A stretch of DNA of 64,000 nucleotides from Brevibacterium aurantiacum (GTDB lineage Bacteria > Actinomycetota > Actinomycetes > Actinomycetales > Brevibacteriaceae). The stretch covers positions 102,175 to 166,174 of the forward strand of contig NZ_FXZB01000006.1 in assembly GCF_900169065.1 (NCBI RefSeq), read 5' to 3'. The position numbers and the translations under genes are program-made. Within the stretch, counting starts at the first letter, position 1, and each line of letters starts with the position of its first letter. Below, piece by piece: positions 37,060 to 46,351 of this stretch. The notes beneath the pieces were generated by a model, which saw nothing but the letters and a program-made list of their open reading frames with translations, did no database searches and was not told the origin of the DNA.

Positions 37060-37392
37060 ATGTCTGCACTGAACCAGGAACTGCGTTTCACCACTCGTGG
37101 ACGCCAGGCCATGCGCCTGCTTCGGACCATGGTGTGCGCTCTCGTCATCGTCGGCGGAGCATTCTTCGTCGCCACACAGTCGTTCTCGGCAGCCGCCGGA
37201 GCAGAGACTGAGGACATCGGCATCGACGCCGAGGCAGTCGTCGTCGGTGAAGGGGAGTCACTGTGGGCAGTGGCCGTGGATCTCGGGATCGACCGCGACA
37301 CCCGCGATGTCGTCGCTGACATCGTCGACATCAACCACCTGTCCTCGCCTGTGGTGCACCCGGGGCAGACCTTGGATGTGCCCAAACGCTAG
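37060..37392 (+). CDS. LysM-domain protein, YneA/ChiZ-like SOS cell-division suppressor candidate
   Basis: 110 residues. One N-terminal membrane segment (VCALVIVGGAFFVATQSF, residues 25-42), an outside linker, and a C-terminal LysM domain (VGEGESLWAVAVDLGI through LSSPVVHPGQTLDVPKR). ATG 37060 follows GAAGGAAAGAGG. Small LysM proteins divergent from lexA include B. subtilis YneA and mycobacterial Rv2719c (ChiZ), both SOS-induced inhibitors of division; corynebacterial DivS is a functional parallel. The gene order, SOS box and architecture all fit; function here is inferred. Confidence 0.85.
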   Translation: MSALNQELRFTTRGRQAMRLLRTMVCALVIVGGAFFVATQSFSAAAGAETEDIGIDAEAVVVGEGESLWAVAVDLGIDRDTRDVVADIVDINHLSSPVVHPGQTLDVPKR

Positions 37393-37401
37393 ACTGATGC
37401 G
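37390..37401 (+). promoter_or_regulatory. -10 element of hisC, leaderless and overlapping the LysM stop codon
   Basis: TAGACT (37390-37395) includes the TAG stop of the LysM gene. Six bases follow, then GTG 37402. Confidence 0.5.
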
Positions 37402-38535
37402 GTGGGAAATAACGAGTCATTGCCAGTGCGTTCGGACCTAGTCGGCCTCAAGCCCTACGGCGCTCCGCATCTGGATGTGCCAGTGCAGCTGAACGTCAAC
37501 GAGAACGCCTATCCGATCCCCGATGTGGTCGTCGAGAGTATGCGCGCAGCCGTCGACGGACACTTCGCCGGACTCAACCGCTATCCCGACCGTGAGTTCG
37601 AGGACCTGCGCGAGCATCTCGTCACCTATCTGCAGGGCGTCAATGACCGCGCCGGACAGTCCGTCGAGCTCAGCTCCGACATGATCTGGGCGGCAAACGG
37701 GTCGAACGAGGTCCTCTCCCATATCGTGCAGGCCTTCGGCGGACCCGGGCGCACTGTCCTCGGATTCACCCCCAGCTACTCCATGCACCCCCTGATCACC
37801 ACTGGCACCGGTGCCACCTGGCAGGCCTCGGCGCGCAACGACGACTTCACGCTTGATGCGGAAACCGTCGCCGCCGAGGTGGCCGCATTGAACCCGGACA
37901 TCGTCTTCCTGTGCACCCCCAACAACCCGACAGGCACCTCGATCGACCTCGACGTCATCGAAGCCGCCTACGACAACTGCTCAGGCATTGTCATCGTCGA
38001 TGAGGCCTACGCCGAATTCTCCCGACCTGCACGCGCCTCTGCCATGACGCTGCTGGACGGCCGTCCCCGGTTGGTCGTGTCACGGACGATGAGTAAGGCC
38101 TTCGCCTGCGCCGGACTGCGTCTCGGTTACGCCATTGCGTCACCGGACCTCATCGATGTTCTGCGCCTCGTGCGACTGCCCTACCACCTCTCGGAAATCA
38201 CGCAGGTGCTTGCGTCCACCGCTTTGGAGCACGCCGACCTCCTCCTGGAGAACGTGGACAGGCTCATCGACTCCCGCGACCGAATCTCGCAACACCTGGA
38301 TGCGGCGGGGTTCACCGTCTACCCCAGCGATTCGAACTTCGTTCTCTTCGGCAGCATCGCCTCACCTCATGATCTGTGGCAGAAGCTGCTCGATCGCGGA
38401 ATTCTCATCCGCGACATCGGCATCGACCATCACGCACGGGTCAATGCCGGCACGGATGAGGAAACCACCGCGTTCCTCACCGCAGTCGACGAGATATTGG
38501 CCGAGGATCCGGCCATCGTGCTGTCCGCCAACTGA
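37402..38535 (+). CDS. hisC: Histidinol-phosphate aminotransferase
   Basis: 377 residues. PLP enzyme of fold type I in histidine synthesis. LNVNENAYPIP near the N-terminus, CTPNNPTGTSI, VIVDEAYAEFS, the PLP lysine in SRTMSKAFACAGLRLGYA, and SDSNFVLFG. GTG 37402 is the only early start; it lacks a ribosome site but lies six bases after a -10 hexamer. First gene of a hisCB-x-HA cluster. Confidence 0.95.
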   Translation: MGNNESLPVRSDLVGLKPYGAPHLDVPVQLNVNENAYPIPDVVVESMRAAVDGHFAGLNRYPDREFEDLREHLVTYLQGVNDRAGQSVELSSDMIWAANGSNEVLSHIVQAFGGPGRTVLGFTPSYSMHPLITTGTGATWQASARNDDFTLDAETVAAEVAALNPDIVFLCTPNNPTGTSIDLDVIEAAYDNCSGIVIVDEAYAEFSRPARASAMTLLDGRPRLVVSRTMSKAFACAGLRLGYAIASPDLIDVLRLVRLPYHLSEITQVLASTALEHADLLLENVDRLIDSRDRISQHLDAAGFTVYPSDSNFVLFGSIASPHDLWQKLLDRGILIRDIGIDHHARVNAGTDEETTAFLTAVDEILAEDPAIVLSAN

Positions 38536-38636
38536 GTCGACATCGCTGAGATGCGCACACCCCGACATACCGCTTCGCTTGAGTCAGAGGACAATGGTCT
38601 TCAGACGGCACTTACCCTTCCTACGAAAGGCCATCC

Positions 38637-39233
38637 ATGAGGCAGGCACAACGCTCCCGTACGACCTCGGAATCCTCGGTCAACGTTTCCATCAACCTCG
38701 ACGGAACCGGTCAGTCCGACATTTCGACGAGTGTTCCCTTCTTCGACCACATGCTCACGGCGCTGTCGAAGCACTCACTCATCGACATGGAGATCAAGGC
38801 CGACGGCGATACACACATCGACGTCCACCACACGGTTGAGGACACCTCCATCGTCCTGGGCCAGGCACTGCTCGAAGCTCTGGGCGACAAGTCCGGCATC
38901 CGCCGCTACGGTCTGGCCGCCGTGCCGTTGGATGAGGCTCTGGCTCGCTGCGTCGTCGATGTGGCCGGCCGACCTTACTTCGTGCACGAAGGTGAGCCCG
39001 AAGGCCAGCAGTACCACCTCATCGGCGGTCACTTCACCGGGTCGATGACCTCACACTCGCTTGAGTCGATCGCCTTCCACGCCGGCCTCACCGTGCACCT
39101 CGACCTGCTGCGCGGCCGGGATCCGCACCACATCGCCGAAGCAGAGTTCAAGGCCTTCGCCCGTGCTCTGCGTGAGGCAGTCGAACCCGATGAGCGCAAC
39201 AACTCGGTACCCAGCACCAAGGGAGTCTTGTGA
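38637..39233 (+). CDS. hisB: Imidazoleglycerol-phosphate dehydratase
   Basis: 198 residues. Monofunctional HisB; the phosphatase domain of the enterobacterial fusion is absent. Metal-binding histidine motifs are [26 protein letters not shown] and the second-half [13 protein letters not shown] with [11 protein letters not shown]. 101 bases separate it from hisC; nothing else was seen in that gap. The end overlaps the next gene by four bases (GTGA). Confidence 0.95.
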   Translation: MRQAQRSRTTSESSVNVSINLDGTGQSDISTSVPFFDHMLTALSKHSLIDMEIKADGDTHIDVHHTVEDTSIVLGQALLEALGDKSGIRRYGLAAVPLDEALARCVVDVAGRPYFVHEGEPEGQQYHLIGGHFTGSMTSHSLESIAFHAGLTVHLDLLRGRDPHHIAEAEFKAFARALREAVEPDERNNSVPSTKGVL

Positions 39234-39832
39234 GCACCACCGTCGTCGTGACCCCGTTCGGCGTAGCCGAGCAGCTGGCCGCTGCCTGCGTGCTGTCGAA
39301 CATCAAGGGAACCATCGTTCCCATCGGAGACTTCACCGGAATCGTCCTGGCCGACACCGATGTGCAGGCGGGCAACGAGGCGGCCGCAGCGATCTCCAAA
39401 CTCTCGGGCAAACACGAGGTTCTCCTCCTTGCCCGCAGCGAAGAGCAGATCGATGCCGGTCATTTCCGCCACGGTGCCCGCGAATCGGATGTGCCGGCAG
39501 GGCTGGCGCTGAAGAACCTTCCAGACGTCCTCGAGCAGCTCCTGCTCGAAATCAAGTCGGCCGACGAGGTGGAGGGCAACATCCCCACCTCCTCCATGAC
39601 GAAGCTGCAGGCCAGCGCCGCCACAATGTCTCCTGGCCGGGCCGCCGTGGCCCGAACTGCACTGCTGTGGATCGTCGTGGCAGTACTCGCCGGACTCATC
39701 ACTGCCTTCGGCATCACCATTGGGCTCACCGGGAACACGATGGCCTGGGTCGTCGCCGTCTTCGGCGCGATCGTCCTCGGCTTCTCCCTGTGGAGGATCT
39801 ACAGCGTCCTGACCAAGGGAGCAAAGCAATGA
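39230..39832 (+). CDS. Membrane protein of unknown function within the his operon
   Basis: 200 residues. The first 135 are soluble and alpha/beta-like, without a motif I recognise. Two membrane segments follow at about 141-165 ([20 protein letters not shown]) and 170-190 ([17 protein letters not shown]), with a short basic end. It overlaps hisB (GTGA) and hisH (ATGA), so it is fully coupled to both. It is not a known enzyme of histidine synthesis; a role in the pathway is not implied by sequence. Confidence 0.75.
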   Translation: MSTTVVVTPFGVAEQLAAACVLSNIKGTIVPIGDFTGIVLADTDVQAGNEAAAAISKLSGKHEVLLLARSEEQIDAGHFRHGARESDVPAGLALKNLPDVLEQLLLEIKSADEVEGNIPTSSMTKLQASAATMSPGRAAVARTALLWIVVAVLAGLITAFGITIGLTGNTMAWVVAVFGAIVLGFSLWRIYSVLTKGAKQ

Positions 39833-40458
39833 GCACGGTCGCTGTCCTTGACTACGGGGCAGGAAACGTCCGTTCAGCCGTACGCGCGGTGGAAGCAGCC
39901 GGCGCCGAGGTCGTTCTCACAGCTGACCGGTCCGCCATCGATGCCGCCGACGGTCTGCTCGTCCCCGGCGTCGGTGCCTATTCGGCCGTGATGGCCGGAT
40001 TGACGCGAATCGGCGGAGGCGAACTGATCCGCTCCTGGCACGAGAGCCAGCGACCTCTGCTCGGCATCTGCGTCGGGCTGCAGGTCTTCTTCGCCAGCGG
40101 AGAAGAGCACGGTGTGAAGACCGAAGGCATCGGACTCTGGCCCGGCGCCGTCACCGCGCTCGAGGCTCCGGTCGTTCCCCATATGGGATGGTCGCAGGTC
40201 AGCGCGCCGACGTCGTCGCGGATGTTCGACGGTGTGGCCGAGGAACGTTTCTACTTCGTCCACTCCTATGCGGCGACCGAAACCCCGCCGGACACGGTGG
40301 TGACCACAGCAACCCATGGCAGCAGCTTCATCGCAGCAGTCGAGGACGGCACCACCTGGGCAGCCCAGTTCCACCCCGAGAAGTCAGCCGACGCAGGTGC
40401 ACGTCTGCTGCGCAACTGGATCGGCTCCTTCCCAGAAGTGGGCGCGGCCCGCCACTAG
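39829..40458 (+). CDS. hisH: Imidazole glycerol phosphate synthase, glutaminase subunit HisH
   Basis: 209 residues. Class I glutamine amidotransferase supplying ammonia to HisF, which is not in the window. Nucleophile in [12 protein letters not shown], and catalytic His/Glu in [24 protein letters not shown] is the standard N-terminus. ATG 39829 overlaps the stop of the preceding gene (ATGA); the open frame extends far upstream only as a shadow. Confidence 0.95.
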   Translation: MSTVAVLDYGAGNVRSAVRAVEAAGAEVVLTADRSAIDAADGLLVPGVGAYSAVMAGLTRIGGGELIRSWHESQRPLLGICVGLQVFFASGEEHGVKTEGIGLWPGAVTALEAPVVPHMGWSQVSAPTSSRMFDGVAEERFYFVHSYAATETPPDTVVTTATHGSSFIAAVEDGTTWAAQFHPEKSADAGARLLRNWIGSFPEVGAARH

Positions 40459-40534
40459 GATTGTCCGAACCCTCCAGGTTCATCTGCTCCAACTCGTTCA
40501 CATCAGTCTCGACAGCCTCTTGAGAAAGGTCACA

Positions 40535-41272
40535 ATGACTCAAACCCCCAACAAGCTCGTCCTCCTTCCCGCCGTTGACGTCGCCGATGGCAAAGCCGTC
40601 CGCCTCGTCCAGGGCGAAGCCGGCACGGAGACCGACTACGGTTCACCCATCGACGCAGCCCAGGACTTCGAAAACCGGGGAGCGGAGTGGATCCACCTCG
40701 TCGACCTCGACGCCGCATTCGGTCGCGGATCGAACTCAGATCTGCTCAACCAGGTCGTCAAGGCCGTCGGCATCAAGGTCGAACTCTCCGGAGGCATCCG
40801 CGACACCGAGAGCCTCGAACGAGCACTCGACACGGGAGCTGAGCGGGTGAACATCGGCACCGCCGCCTTGGAGAACCCGGAATGGACCGCTGATATGATC
40901 TCTCGCTTCGGCGATCAGGTCGCCATCGGCCTCGACGTTCGCGGCACCACTCTCGCAGCCCGCGGCTGGACCAAGGACGGGGGAGACCTCTACGAGGTCC
41001 TCTCGACACTCGAGAAGGCAGGCTGCGCCCGCTATGTCGTCACCGACGTCCGCAAGGACGGCACGCTGCAGGGACCCAATGTGGAGCTGCTGAAGTCGAT
41101 GGCGGAGAAGACCGACAAGCCGATCGTGGCATCGGGCGGAGTCTCGAGCCTCGACGATCTGCGCAACCTGCGCGAGCTGGTTCCCTATGGCGTGGACTCG
41201 GCGATCGTAGGCAAGGCCCTCTACGCCGGAAAGTTCACCTTGGAAGAAGCCCTCGAAGTCGCTGGAGGCTGA
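40535..41272 (+). CDS. priA: Phosphoribosyl isomerase A (HisA/PriA)
   Basis: 245 residues. TIM barrel isomerising ProFAR in histidine synthesis. In actinobacteria lacking a separate trpF the same enzyme (PriA) also serves tryptophan synthesis. [43 protein letters not shown] and [12 protein letters not shown] (the last with the catalytic Asp) are visible. ATG 40535 follows GAAAGG. Dual function is from family knowledge and would depend on whether trpF exists elsewhere. Confidence 0.93.
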   Translation: MTQTPNKLVLLPAVDVADGKAVRLVQGEAGTETDYGSPIDAAQDFENRGAEWIHLVDLDAAFGRGSNSDLLNQVVKAVGIKVELSGGIRDTESLERALDTGAERVNIGTAALENPEWTADMISRFGDQVAIGLDVRGTTLAARGWTKDGGDLYEVLSTLEKAGCARYVVTDVRKDGTLQGPNVELLKSMAEKTDKPIVASGGVSSLDDLRNLRELVPYGVDSAIVGKALYAGKFTLEEALEVAGG

Positions 41273-41276
41273 AGAA

Positions 41277-42041
41277 GTGGCATCGGATACGGGCGATCGC
41301 TCGGACTCGGCCGGACAATCATGGTCCGGCCGTGATCTGCGGCCGAACCCGTTCTCAGGCGACTCCGGGCTGGCCGATGCCGGTCTGATCGAAGCACTGA
41401 ACCAGGTGCGCCAGGAGCCGTTGAACCCGACGCTGCACAGCAAGGTGCTCTCCGCACTGTCGGGGGCCAGGCTGTACGCACCGATCGTTCCGATGGCAGT
41501 CGACCAGGAGGTCGGCGAGAACGGACTGATGGTCGACAACTCCTCGGAGATGGCCATGGTTCGGCTGCAGGCCGAAGACGGCCGCGAGTGCACACCCGGT
41601 TTCTGCTCGATTCCACCGTTGACTGCGTGGCATCCCGACGCTCGGCCCGTGCCGATCGAATCGGAGCGGCTCGTCCTCGGGGCGATTGAAGCCGATTCGC
41701 AGCTCGTTGTCCTCGACCCCGGGGCCGAGACCTCGTTCCTGCTGCGTCGTACCGCAATGTTCGCATTTGCCCAGGGACAGCCCTGGACTCCGTCCTGGGC
41801 CGACGCCGAGGTGGGCCAGGCGTTGGTCGCCATCGCCGAGGATTTTCCTTGGCTGGCGCAGATCAGTCTGAGTCCCGGCAGTGCCCGAGTCCATGTCGAG
41901 GGGCCCGAGGTCGGCATCCGACTTGGAGTACGCTCTCAAGTCTCCGCCGAGGAGATGAAGCGATTCCAACTAGCTCTGGCCGCCGATGAGACGATCGTGG
42001 AGAAGGTGGACTCATTGGCTCTGCAGATCGCCGAGTCGTAG
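41277..42041 (+). CDS. SseB-family protein
   Basis: 254 residues. Cytoplasmic protein with the SseB N-terminal pattern (LYAPIVPMAVDQ, SEMAMVRLQAEDGRECTPGFCS, WHPDARPVPI). GTG 41277 is four bases after the priA stop, so it is probably the last gene of the his transcript. This position after hisA is common in Micrococcales. The function of the family in actinobacteria is not known to me. Confidence 0.8.
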   Translation: MASDTGDRSDSAGQSWSGRDLRPNPFSGDSGLADAGLIEALNQVRQEPLNPTLHSKVLSALSGARLYAPIVPMAVDQEVGENGLMVDNSSEMAMVRLQAEDGRECTPGFCSIPPLTAWHPDARPVPIESERLVLGAIEADSQLVVLDPGAETSFLLRRTAMFAFAQGQPWTPSWADAEVGQALVAIAEDFPWLAQISLSPGSARVHVEGPEVGIRLGVRSQVSAEEMKRFQLALAADETIVEKVDSLALQIAES

Positions 42042-42137
42042 ACTCCCGAACCGCAGCGCACCCAATACTTCGGGTCGAGTCCCGAATACAGGGAAAAGGC
42101 ATGTGCACTTGCCCGAAGTCTCCTATGCTTGATCTCC

Positions 42138-43484
42138 ATGAGTGAGATTCGCGACCTGAGCCAACCGACCGTCCCGAACGCGAGCTATCTCGACCAGATC
42201 GCCGCCGAGACTCAAACACGCAGCGAGCGAGCAGGCGAGTGGAGCTCCGAGTTCAGCGGGGCTCCCGAGTCAAGCACGGCAGGCCTCGCCGCAGCTCTCG
42301 CAGCAGCAAGATCTGATCTCGACAGGCTGCTGCATACCATCCACAAATTGGCAGAGACCGCGTTCGTCGAATACGAGTCTGTCAGTGCGATCGCCTCGCT
42401 GCTGCGCTCACGAGGCGTCGAGGTCGAGACCGGACTTTTCGGTGTCGAGACGAGTCTGCGCGCGACCACGGGAAATGGTGACGGACGCACGATCGCGATC
42501 CTCGCCGAATACGACGCACTGCCGGAGATCGGTCATGCCTGCGGGCACAACCTCATCGCCGCCTCCGGAGTCGGAGCATTCCTCGCCCTGCATGCCCTCT
42601 GGGAACGGGACCCCAGCGCTGTTCCCGGCAGCGTGGTGCTGCTCGGTACGCCTGCGGAAGAGGGCCACTCGGGCAAAGAGGTCATGGCCCGCGGCGGCGC
42701 ATTCGAGGGGATCGACGCAGCCATTATGGTTCACGGCTACGGGTACGACTGCGCGGAACAGGTGTGGTTGGGCAGGCGTCTGCTGACCGTCAACTACTCA
42801 GGGATCGCCGCCCACGCCTCGGCGCAGCCGTTCATGGGCCGCAACGCACTCGACGCCGCGAACCTCTTCTACCAGGGTCTTGGCCTTATTCGCCAGCAGA
42901 TGCCGCCGATCTCCCGATTGCACGCCGTCATCGCTGACGGCGGGACCCGGCCCTCGATCATCACGGAAGCCGCCACAGTGCAGTGCTATGTGCGGTCGAA
43001 GTTCCCCGAAACGCTCAAGGAGCTGTCCGACAGGGTCGAGGACGCGGCCAAGGGCGCGGCCCTTATGACCGGCACCGGAGTAGAAGTCGACTGGGACGAG
43101 CATCCGCCTTCGCTTCCGGTGCGTACGAACTCCGCTCTCACACAGCGCTGGGCCGTGCATGAGGAGACGCAGGGGCGAACACCGCTGCCCGGTGGGGTGC
43201 TCGATGAGTCGATTGCAGCGTCGACCGACTTCGGCAATGTCTCCTATCGGATACCGGGCATCCACCCACTCATCAAAACCGCCGACGCCGATGTGGCGCT
43301 GCATACCCGCGAGTTCGCGGCAGCCTCGATCACGCCCGCCGCCGAAGCTGCCGCCCATGATGCCGGCTACGGGCTGGCGTGTACTGCTTTGGACTTCCTC
43401 GTCGACGATGACCTGGCCTCCGAGGTGGTTGCAGAATTCGAACGCGACGGAGGAGCAGTAGACGTGGAGAACTACTTCAACTAG
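42138..43484 (+). CDS. M20-family amidohydrolase (AbgA/AbgB-like)
   Basis: 448 residues. Metal-dependent amide hydrolase. Metal and catalytic motifs are ILAEYDALPEIGHACGHN and LLGTPAEEGHSGKEVM; the dimerisation domain follows at about 210-330. ATG 42138 is eight bases after TATGCT (42124-42129), a near-leaderless arrangement; TTG 42129 is an alternative. An AbgT transporter gene lies 47 bases downstream, so p-aminobenzoyl-glutamate or a similar acylated amino acid is a likely substrate (inference). Confidence 0.88.
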   Translation: MSEIRDLSQPTVPNASYLDQIAAETQTRSERAGEWSSEFSGAPESSTAGLAAALAAARSDLDRLLHTIHKLAETAFVEYESVSAIASLLRSRGVEVETGLFGVETSLRATTGNGDGRTIAILAEYDALPEIGHACGHNLIAASGVGAFLALHALWERDPSAVPGSVVLLGTPAEEGHSGKEVMARGGAFEGIDAAIMVHGYGYDCAEQVWLGRRLLTVNYSGIAAHASAQPFMGRNALDAANLFYQGLGLIRQQMPPISRLHAVIADGGTRPSIITEAATVQCYVRSKFPETLKELSDRVEDAAKGAALMTGTGVEVDWDEHPPSLPVRTNSALTQRWAVHEETQGRTPLPGGVLDESIAASTDFGNVSYRIPGIHPLIKTADADVALHTREFAAASITPAAEAAAHDAGYGLACTALDFLVDDDLASEVVAEFERDGGAVDVENYFN

Positions 43485-43531
43485 TCTGGGGAGTCCGCTC
43501 GGATCGCGACCAGCGAAGAGAAGGAAGACAC

Positions 43532-45169
43532 ATGTCAACGACGACATCAGCGAAAATCGGTATCGGCCAGCGTCTGCTGGACGGGATTGAACGGATAGGC
43601 AACAAACTGCCCGAGCCGTTCACCCTCTTTCTCGGACTGTTCCTCATCACAGGAGCAATCTCAACCGGCATGGCTATAGCAGACGTGTCGGTCTCAATTC
43701 CCGGCAGCGACGAGACCGTGGCGATCAAGGGACTGTTCACCGGCGAAGGGCTGTCGTGGCTGACGACGACGATGGGCGACAACTACATCGGATTCCCGCC
43801 CTTGGCCACCGTACTGCCGATCCTCCTGGCCGTGGGCGTGGCCGAGAAGTCGGGCATGCTCGCCGCGGCTGTGCGAATCGCCTTCGGCAAGAGCCCGCGC
43901 TGGCTGCTGCCCTATGCCGTCGGCTTCGTCGGCGTGGTCGGGTCGATCATGGCCGATTCCGCCTTCATCATCATCCCGCCGCTGGCTGCGCTCGTGTTCA
44001 AGGCCGCCGGACGACACCCGATGGCCGGCCTCATCGGCGGATTTGCCGCCACCGGCGCCGGGTATTCGACCTCGATCGTGCCGACCAGCCTCGATGCGCT
44101 CTTCGCCGGAATCACCACCTCGGTGATGGAGACGTTGCCAGACACTGACTATACGGCCGTCAACCCGGTGTCGAACTACTTCTTCAACATCGTCGCCTCG
44201 ATCGTGCTGGCGGTTATCGCCGGATTCATCATCGACAAGCTCATCGAACCGAACATGGTTCGCAAAGGCGTTCCGCGCGAATACGCCGATGCCAAGGGTT
44301 CGGGCCTGGCCAAGGAATACCAGGCGAAGGACAACCCCTACGGCGAGAACTCCGTGTCTGCCGAAGAGGTCGAGGAATCGCAGAAGGAGGTCAAAGCCGA
44401 ACTCGAACCCGAGGAGAAGCGGGGCCTGGTGTGGTCCCTGGCTTCGGCACTGCTGCTGACTGCGGTACTGCTCTTCGCAGTGCTCATTCCCGACTCACCC
44501 TGGCGCAATGAGGACGGCGGGTTCCTGCCGAAGTCCCCGTTGCTGTCCTCAATTGTCTTCATCGTCTTCGCCTACTTCATGCTCATGGGCGTGGTCTACG
44601 GTTTCGTCGTGCGCACCGTGCGGTCGATGAACGATCTCGTGCGTATGATGAGCCAGTCGATCGTCGACATGATGTCCTTCCTCATTCTCGCCTTCATCCT
44701 CGGTCAGTTCATCGCGCTGTTCAATTGGACGGGGATCGGTTCCTGGATCGCCGTGGCCGGTGCCTCCGGCCTCGAAGCGATAGGCCTCACCGGCTTCGCA
44801 GCGGTCATCGGGTTCATGCTCCTGGCCAGTGTGCTCAACCTCTTCATCGTCTCCGGGTCCTCGATGTGGACGCTCATGGCCGCGGTGTTCGTTCCGCTGT
44901 TCGCGCTGCTCGGCTACGAACCGGCCTTCATCCAGGCCGGATTCCGAGTCGGCGACTCGGCGACCCAGGTCATCACCCCACTCAACCCCTACATGATCGT
45001 GCTTCTGGGTCTCGTGCGCCGGTATGAGCCCAATGCCGGACTGGGTACCATCATCTCCAGGATGTTCCCGTTCGTCATACCCTTTTGGCTGGCGTGGGCT
45101 GCGCTCCTGGCGATCTGGTTCTTCTTCGACCTGCCGCTGGGCCCCGGCAACGGCATCTTCCTCAAATAA
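43532..45169 (+). CDS. abgT: AbgT-family transporter
   Basis: 545 residues. Membrane transporter with about 11-13 segments. The family opening IGNKLPEPFTLFLGLFLI and the stretches VGSIMADSAFIIIPPLAALVF (in part) and LLASVLNLFIVSGSSMW are clear. Charged central loop near 255-290. E. coli AbgT imports p-aminobenzoyl-glutamate; other members (MtrF, YdaH) export sulfonamides. Directly after an M20 hydrolase, import plus hydrolysis is the simpler reading. AGAAGGAAG precedes ATG 43532. Confidence 0.92.
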   Translation: MSTTTSAKIGIGQRLLDGIERIGNKLPEPFTLFLGLFLITGAISTGMAIADVSVSIPGSDETVAIKGLFTGEGLSWLTTTMGDNYIGFPPLATVLPILLAVGVAEKSGMLAAAVRIAFGKSPRWLLPYAVGFVGVVGSIMADSAFIIIPPLAALVFKAAGRHPMAGLIGGFAATGAGYSTSIVPTSLDALFAGITTSVMETLPDTDYTAVNPVSNYFFNIVASIVLAVIAGFIIDKLIEPNMVRKGVPREYADAKGSGLAKEYQAKDNPYGENSVSAEEVEESQKEVKAELEPEEKRGLVWSLASALLLTAVLLFAVLIPDSPWRNEDGGFLPKSPLLSSIVFIVFAYFMLMGVVYGFVVRTVRSMNDLVRMMSQSIVDMMSFLILAFILGQFIALFNWTGIGSWIAVAGASGLEAIGLTGFAAVIGFMLLASVLNLFIVSGSSMWTLMAAVFVPLFALLGYEPAFIQAGFRVGDSATQVITPLNPYMIVLLGLVRRYEPNAGLGTIISRMFPFVIPFWLAWAALLAIWFFFDLPLGPGNGIFLK

Positions 45170-45233
45170 GACGGCAGCGAGGGCCTGTTCGTCCGAGCTC
45201 GGCGCACGCCACGTCTTCCACGCCGAGGCAGCA

Positions 45234-46193
45234 TCACAGCATCTGTGTGACGCCTTCACGCCAATCTGTGGTGCCCAGATCCTTCGCAAACTCTCCGGTC
45301 TCGATCACGCAGGGGGAGTACCAGATCGGGGCGAGCTGGTTGAGTTCGTACATCGACCTCTCGAAGACTCCGGCGACGCGAGTCGTCCAGCGGGGGAGGG
45401 ACAGTGGCCTCCGCGGTCTCGTTCCCAGATGCTCGTGAGTGAACTCCGCGATCTCGCCGAGTGTCGGATTCGAAGACGGTGCGATGAGCCGGCGATGCGT
45501 CCCCGCGGGGACGTCTTCGAGCAGCTGTGCCGCGCGGATCATCGCGGCAGCGAGGTCTTCGATCACGGTGATGCCGTGGGCGACATCGGAGCGTGCGGGC
45601 ACAATGGCCCGATGCCATTTGGCGATCGGAGTGGTAATGCACATCTTCACCACTGAGGACCACGGCTGTGCGCTTCGGCCGAGCAGGTCTCCTGCAATGA
45701 TGCTCGCCGAGGTGGCCGGGTGTTCCAGCCTCGCTTCCATGACCTGCTGCCTGATCCGTCCCTTCTCCTCGACCGGGGCAAACGGAGAGGACTCCGTCAC
45801 CGCGCTGTGGAGGCCAGCGAAGGCGTAGACCGATTCGGGGAAGATGACCGGCATGCCCAGTTCCGCGGCGACATCCATGATCGTCTTCTCCATCTGCGGC
45901 AGTACCTGTGCCCACACTCGGCTGTCATAGGGAGCATGAACGCAGGCGAAGATGACTTCGCTGCCAGCGGCGGCCTCGCGCAACTGCTCTGAGTCGGTTG
46001 CGTCCGCGCGGATACGGTCGATCCTGGCGTGGTCGGTGTAGGGCGAGTCTGCCGATCCTGAGCCGGCGGCGACAACTGGGACAGCGGCTGGAGCCGAACG
46101 GGTTGCAACTGCAACGTGTGCCCCTGCTGCTGTGAGCTGGGAGGCGATTTCGTTGCCGATCTGTCCGTAGCCGATGACGAGTGCAGATTTCAT
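45234..46193 (-). CDS. NAD(P)-binding epimerase/reductase-like protein
   Basis: 319 residues from ATG 46193, supported by AAGGATG upstream and the Rossmann start SALVIGYGQIGNEIASQL (G-x-G-x2-G). An extended SDR/epimerase-like fold. The active-site YxxxK is not evident, so it may be an atypical SDR or redox sensor. Divergent from a TetR gene; the minus-strand promoter TTGAAT (46301-46296), 17 bases, TAATCT (46278-46273) is followed at once by a palindrome. Confidence 0.8.
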   Translation of the reverse strand: MKSALVIGYGQIGNEIASQLTAAGAHVAVATRSAPAAVPVVAAGSGSADSPYTDHARIDRIRADATDSEQLREAAAGSEVIFACVHAPYDSRVWAQVLPQMEKTIMDVAAELGMPVIFPESVYAFAGLHSAVTESSPFAPVEEKGRIRQQVMEARLEHPATSASIIAGDLLGRSAQPWSSVVKMCITTPIAKWHRAIVPARSDVAHGITVIEDLAAAMIRAAQLLEDVPAGTHRRLIAPSSNPTLGEIAEFTHEHLGTRPRRPLSLPRWTTRVAGVFERSMYELNQLAPIWYSPCVIETGEFAKDLGTTDWREGVTQML

Positions 46194-46250
46194 GATGATC
46201 ATCCTTCGTGATGTCGTGATGTCGTGCGCACCTTTGAGTGCACGGCTTGT

Positions 46251-46265
46251 GAGAGCACTGCTCTC
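46251..46265. promoter_or_regulatory. TetR operator at the epimerase-like gene
   Basis: GAGAGCACTGCTCTC, perfect seven-base arms around C. It begins seven bases past the -10 of the minus-strand promoter, covering the transcription start. Confidence 0.65.
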
Positions 46266-46301
46266 TGAAATCAGATTAGGCCGATCCGCAATGCAATTCA
46301 A

Positions 46302-46312
46302 GAGCAGTGCTC
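46302..46312. promoter_or_regulatory. TetR operator at the tetR promoter
   Basis: GAGCAGTGCTC shares the core of the first site (AGAGCA-S-TGCTC). It lies between the two divergent -35 elements (46296-46301 and 46317-46322). Confidence 0.55.
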
Positions 46313-46316
46313 ACTA

Positions 46317-46345
46317 TTGTTATCTTCGCTCTCTCGTTTTAGGGT
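46317..46345 (+). promoter_or_regulatory. tetR promoter, leaderless arrangement
   Basis: TTGTTA (46317-46322), 17 bases, TAGGGT (46340-46345), six bases, ATG 46352. No ribosome site. Confidence 0.6.
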
Positions 46346-46351
46346 TGAGGC

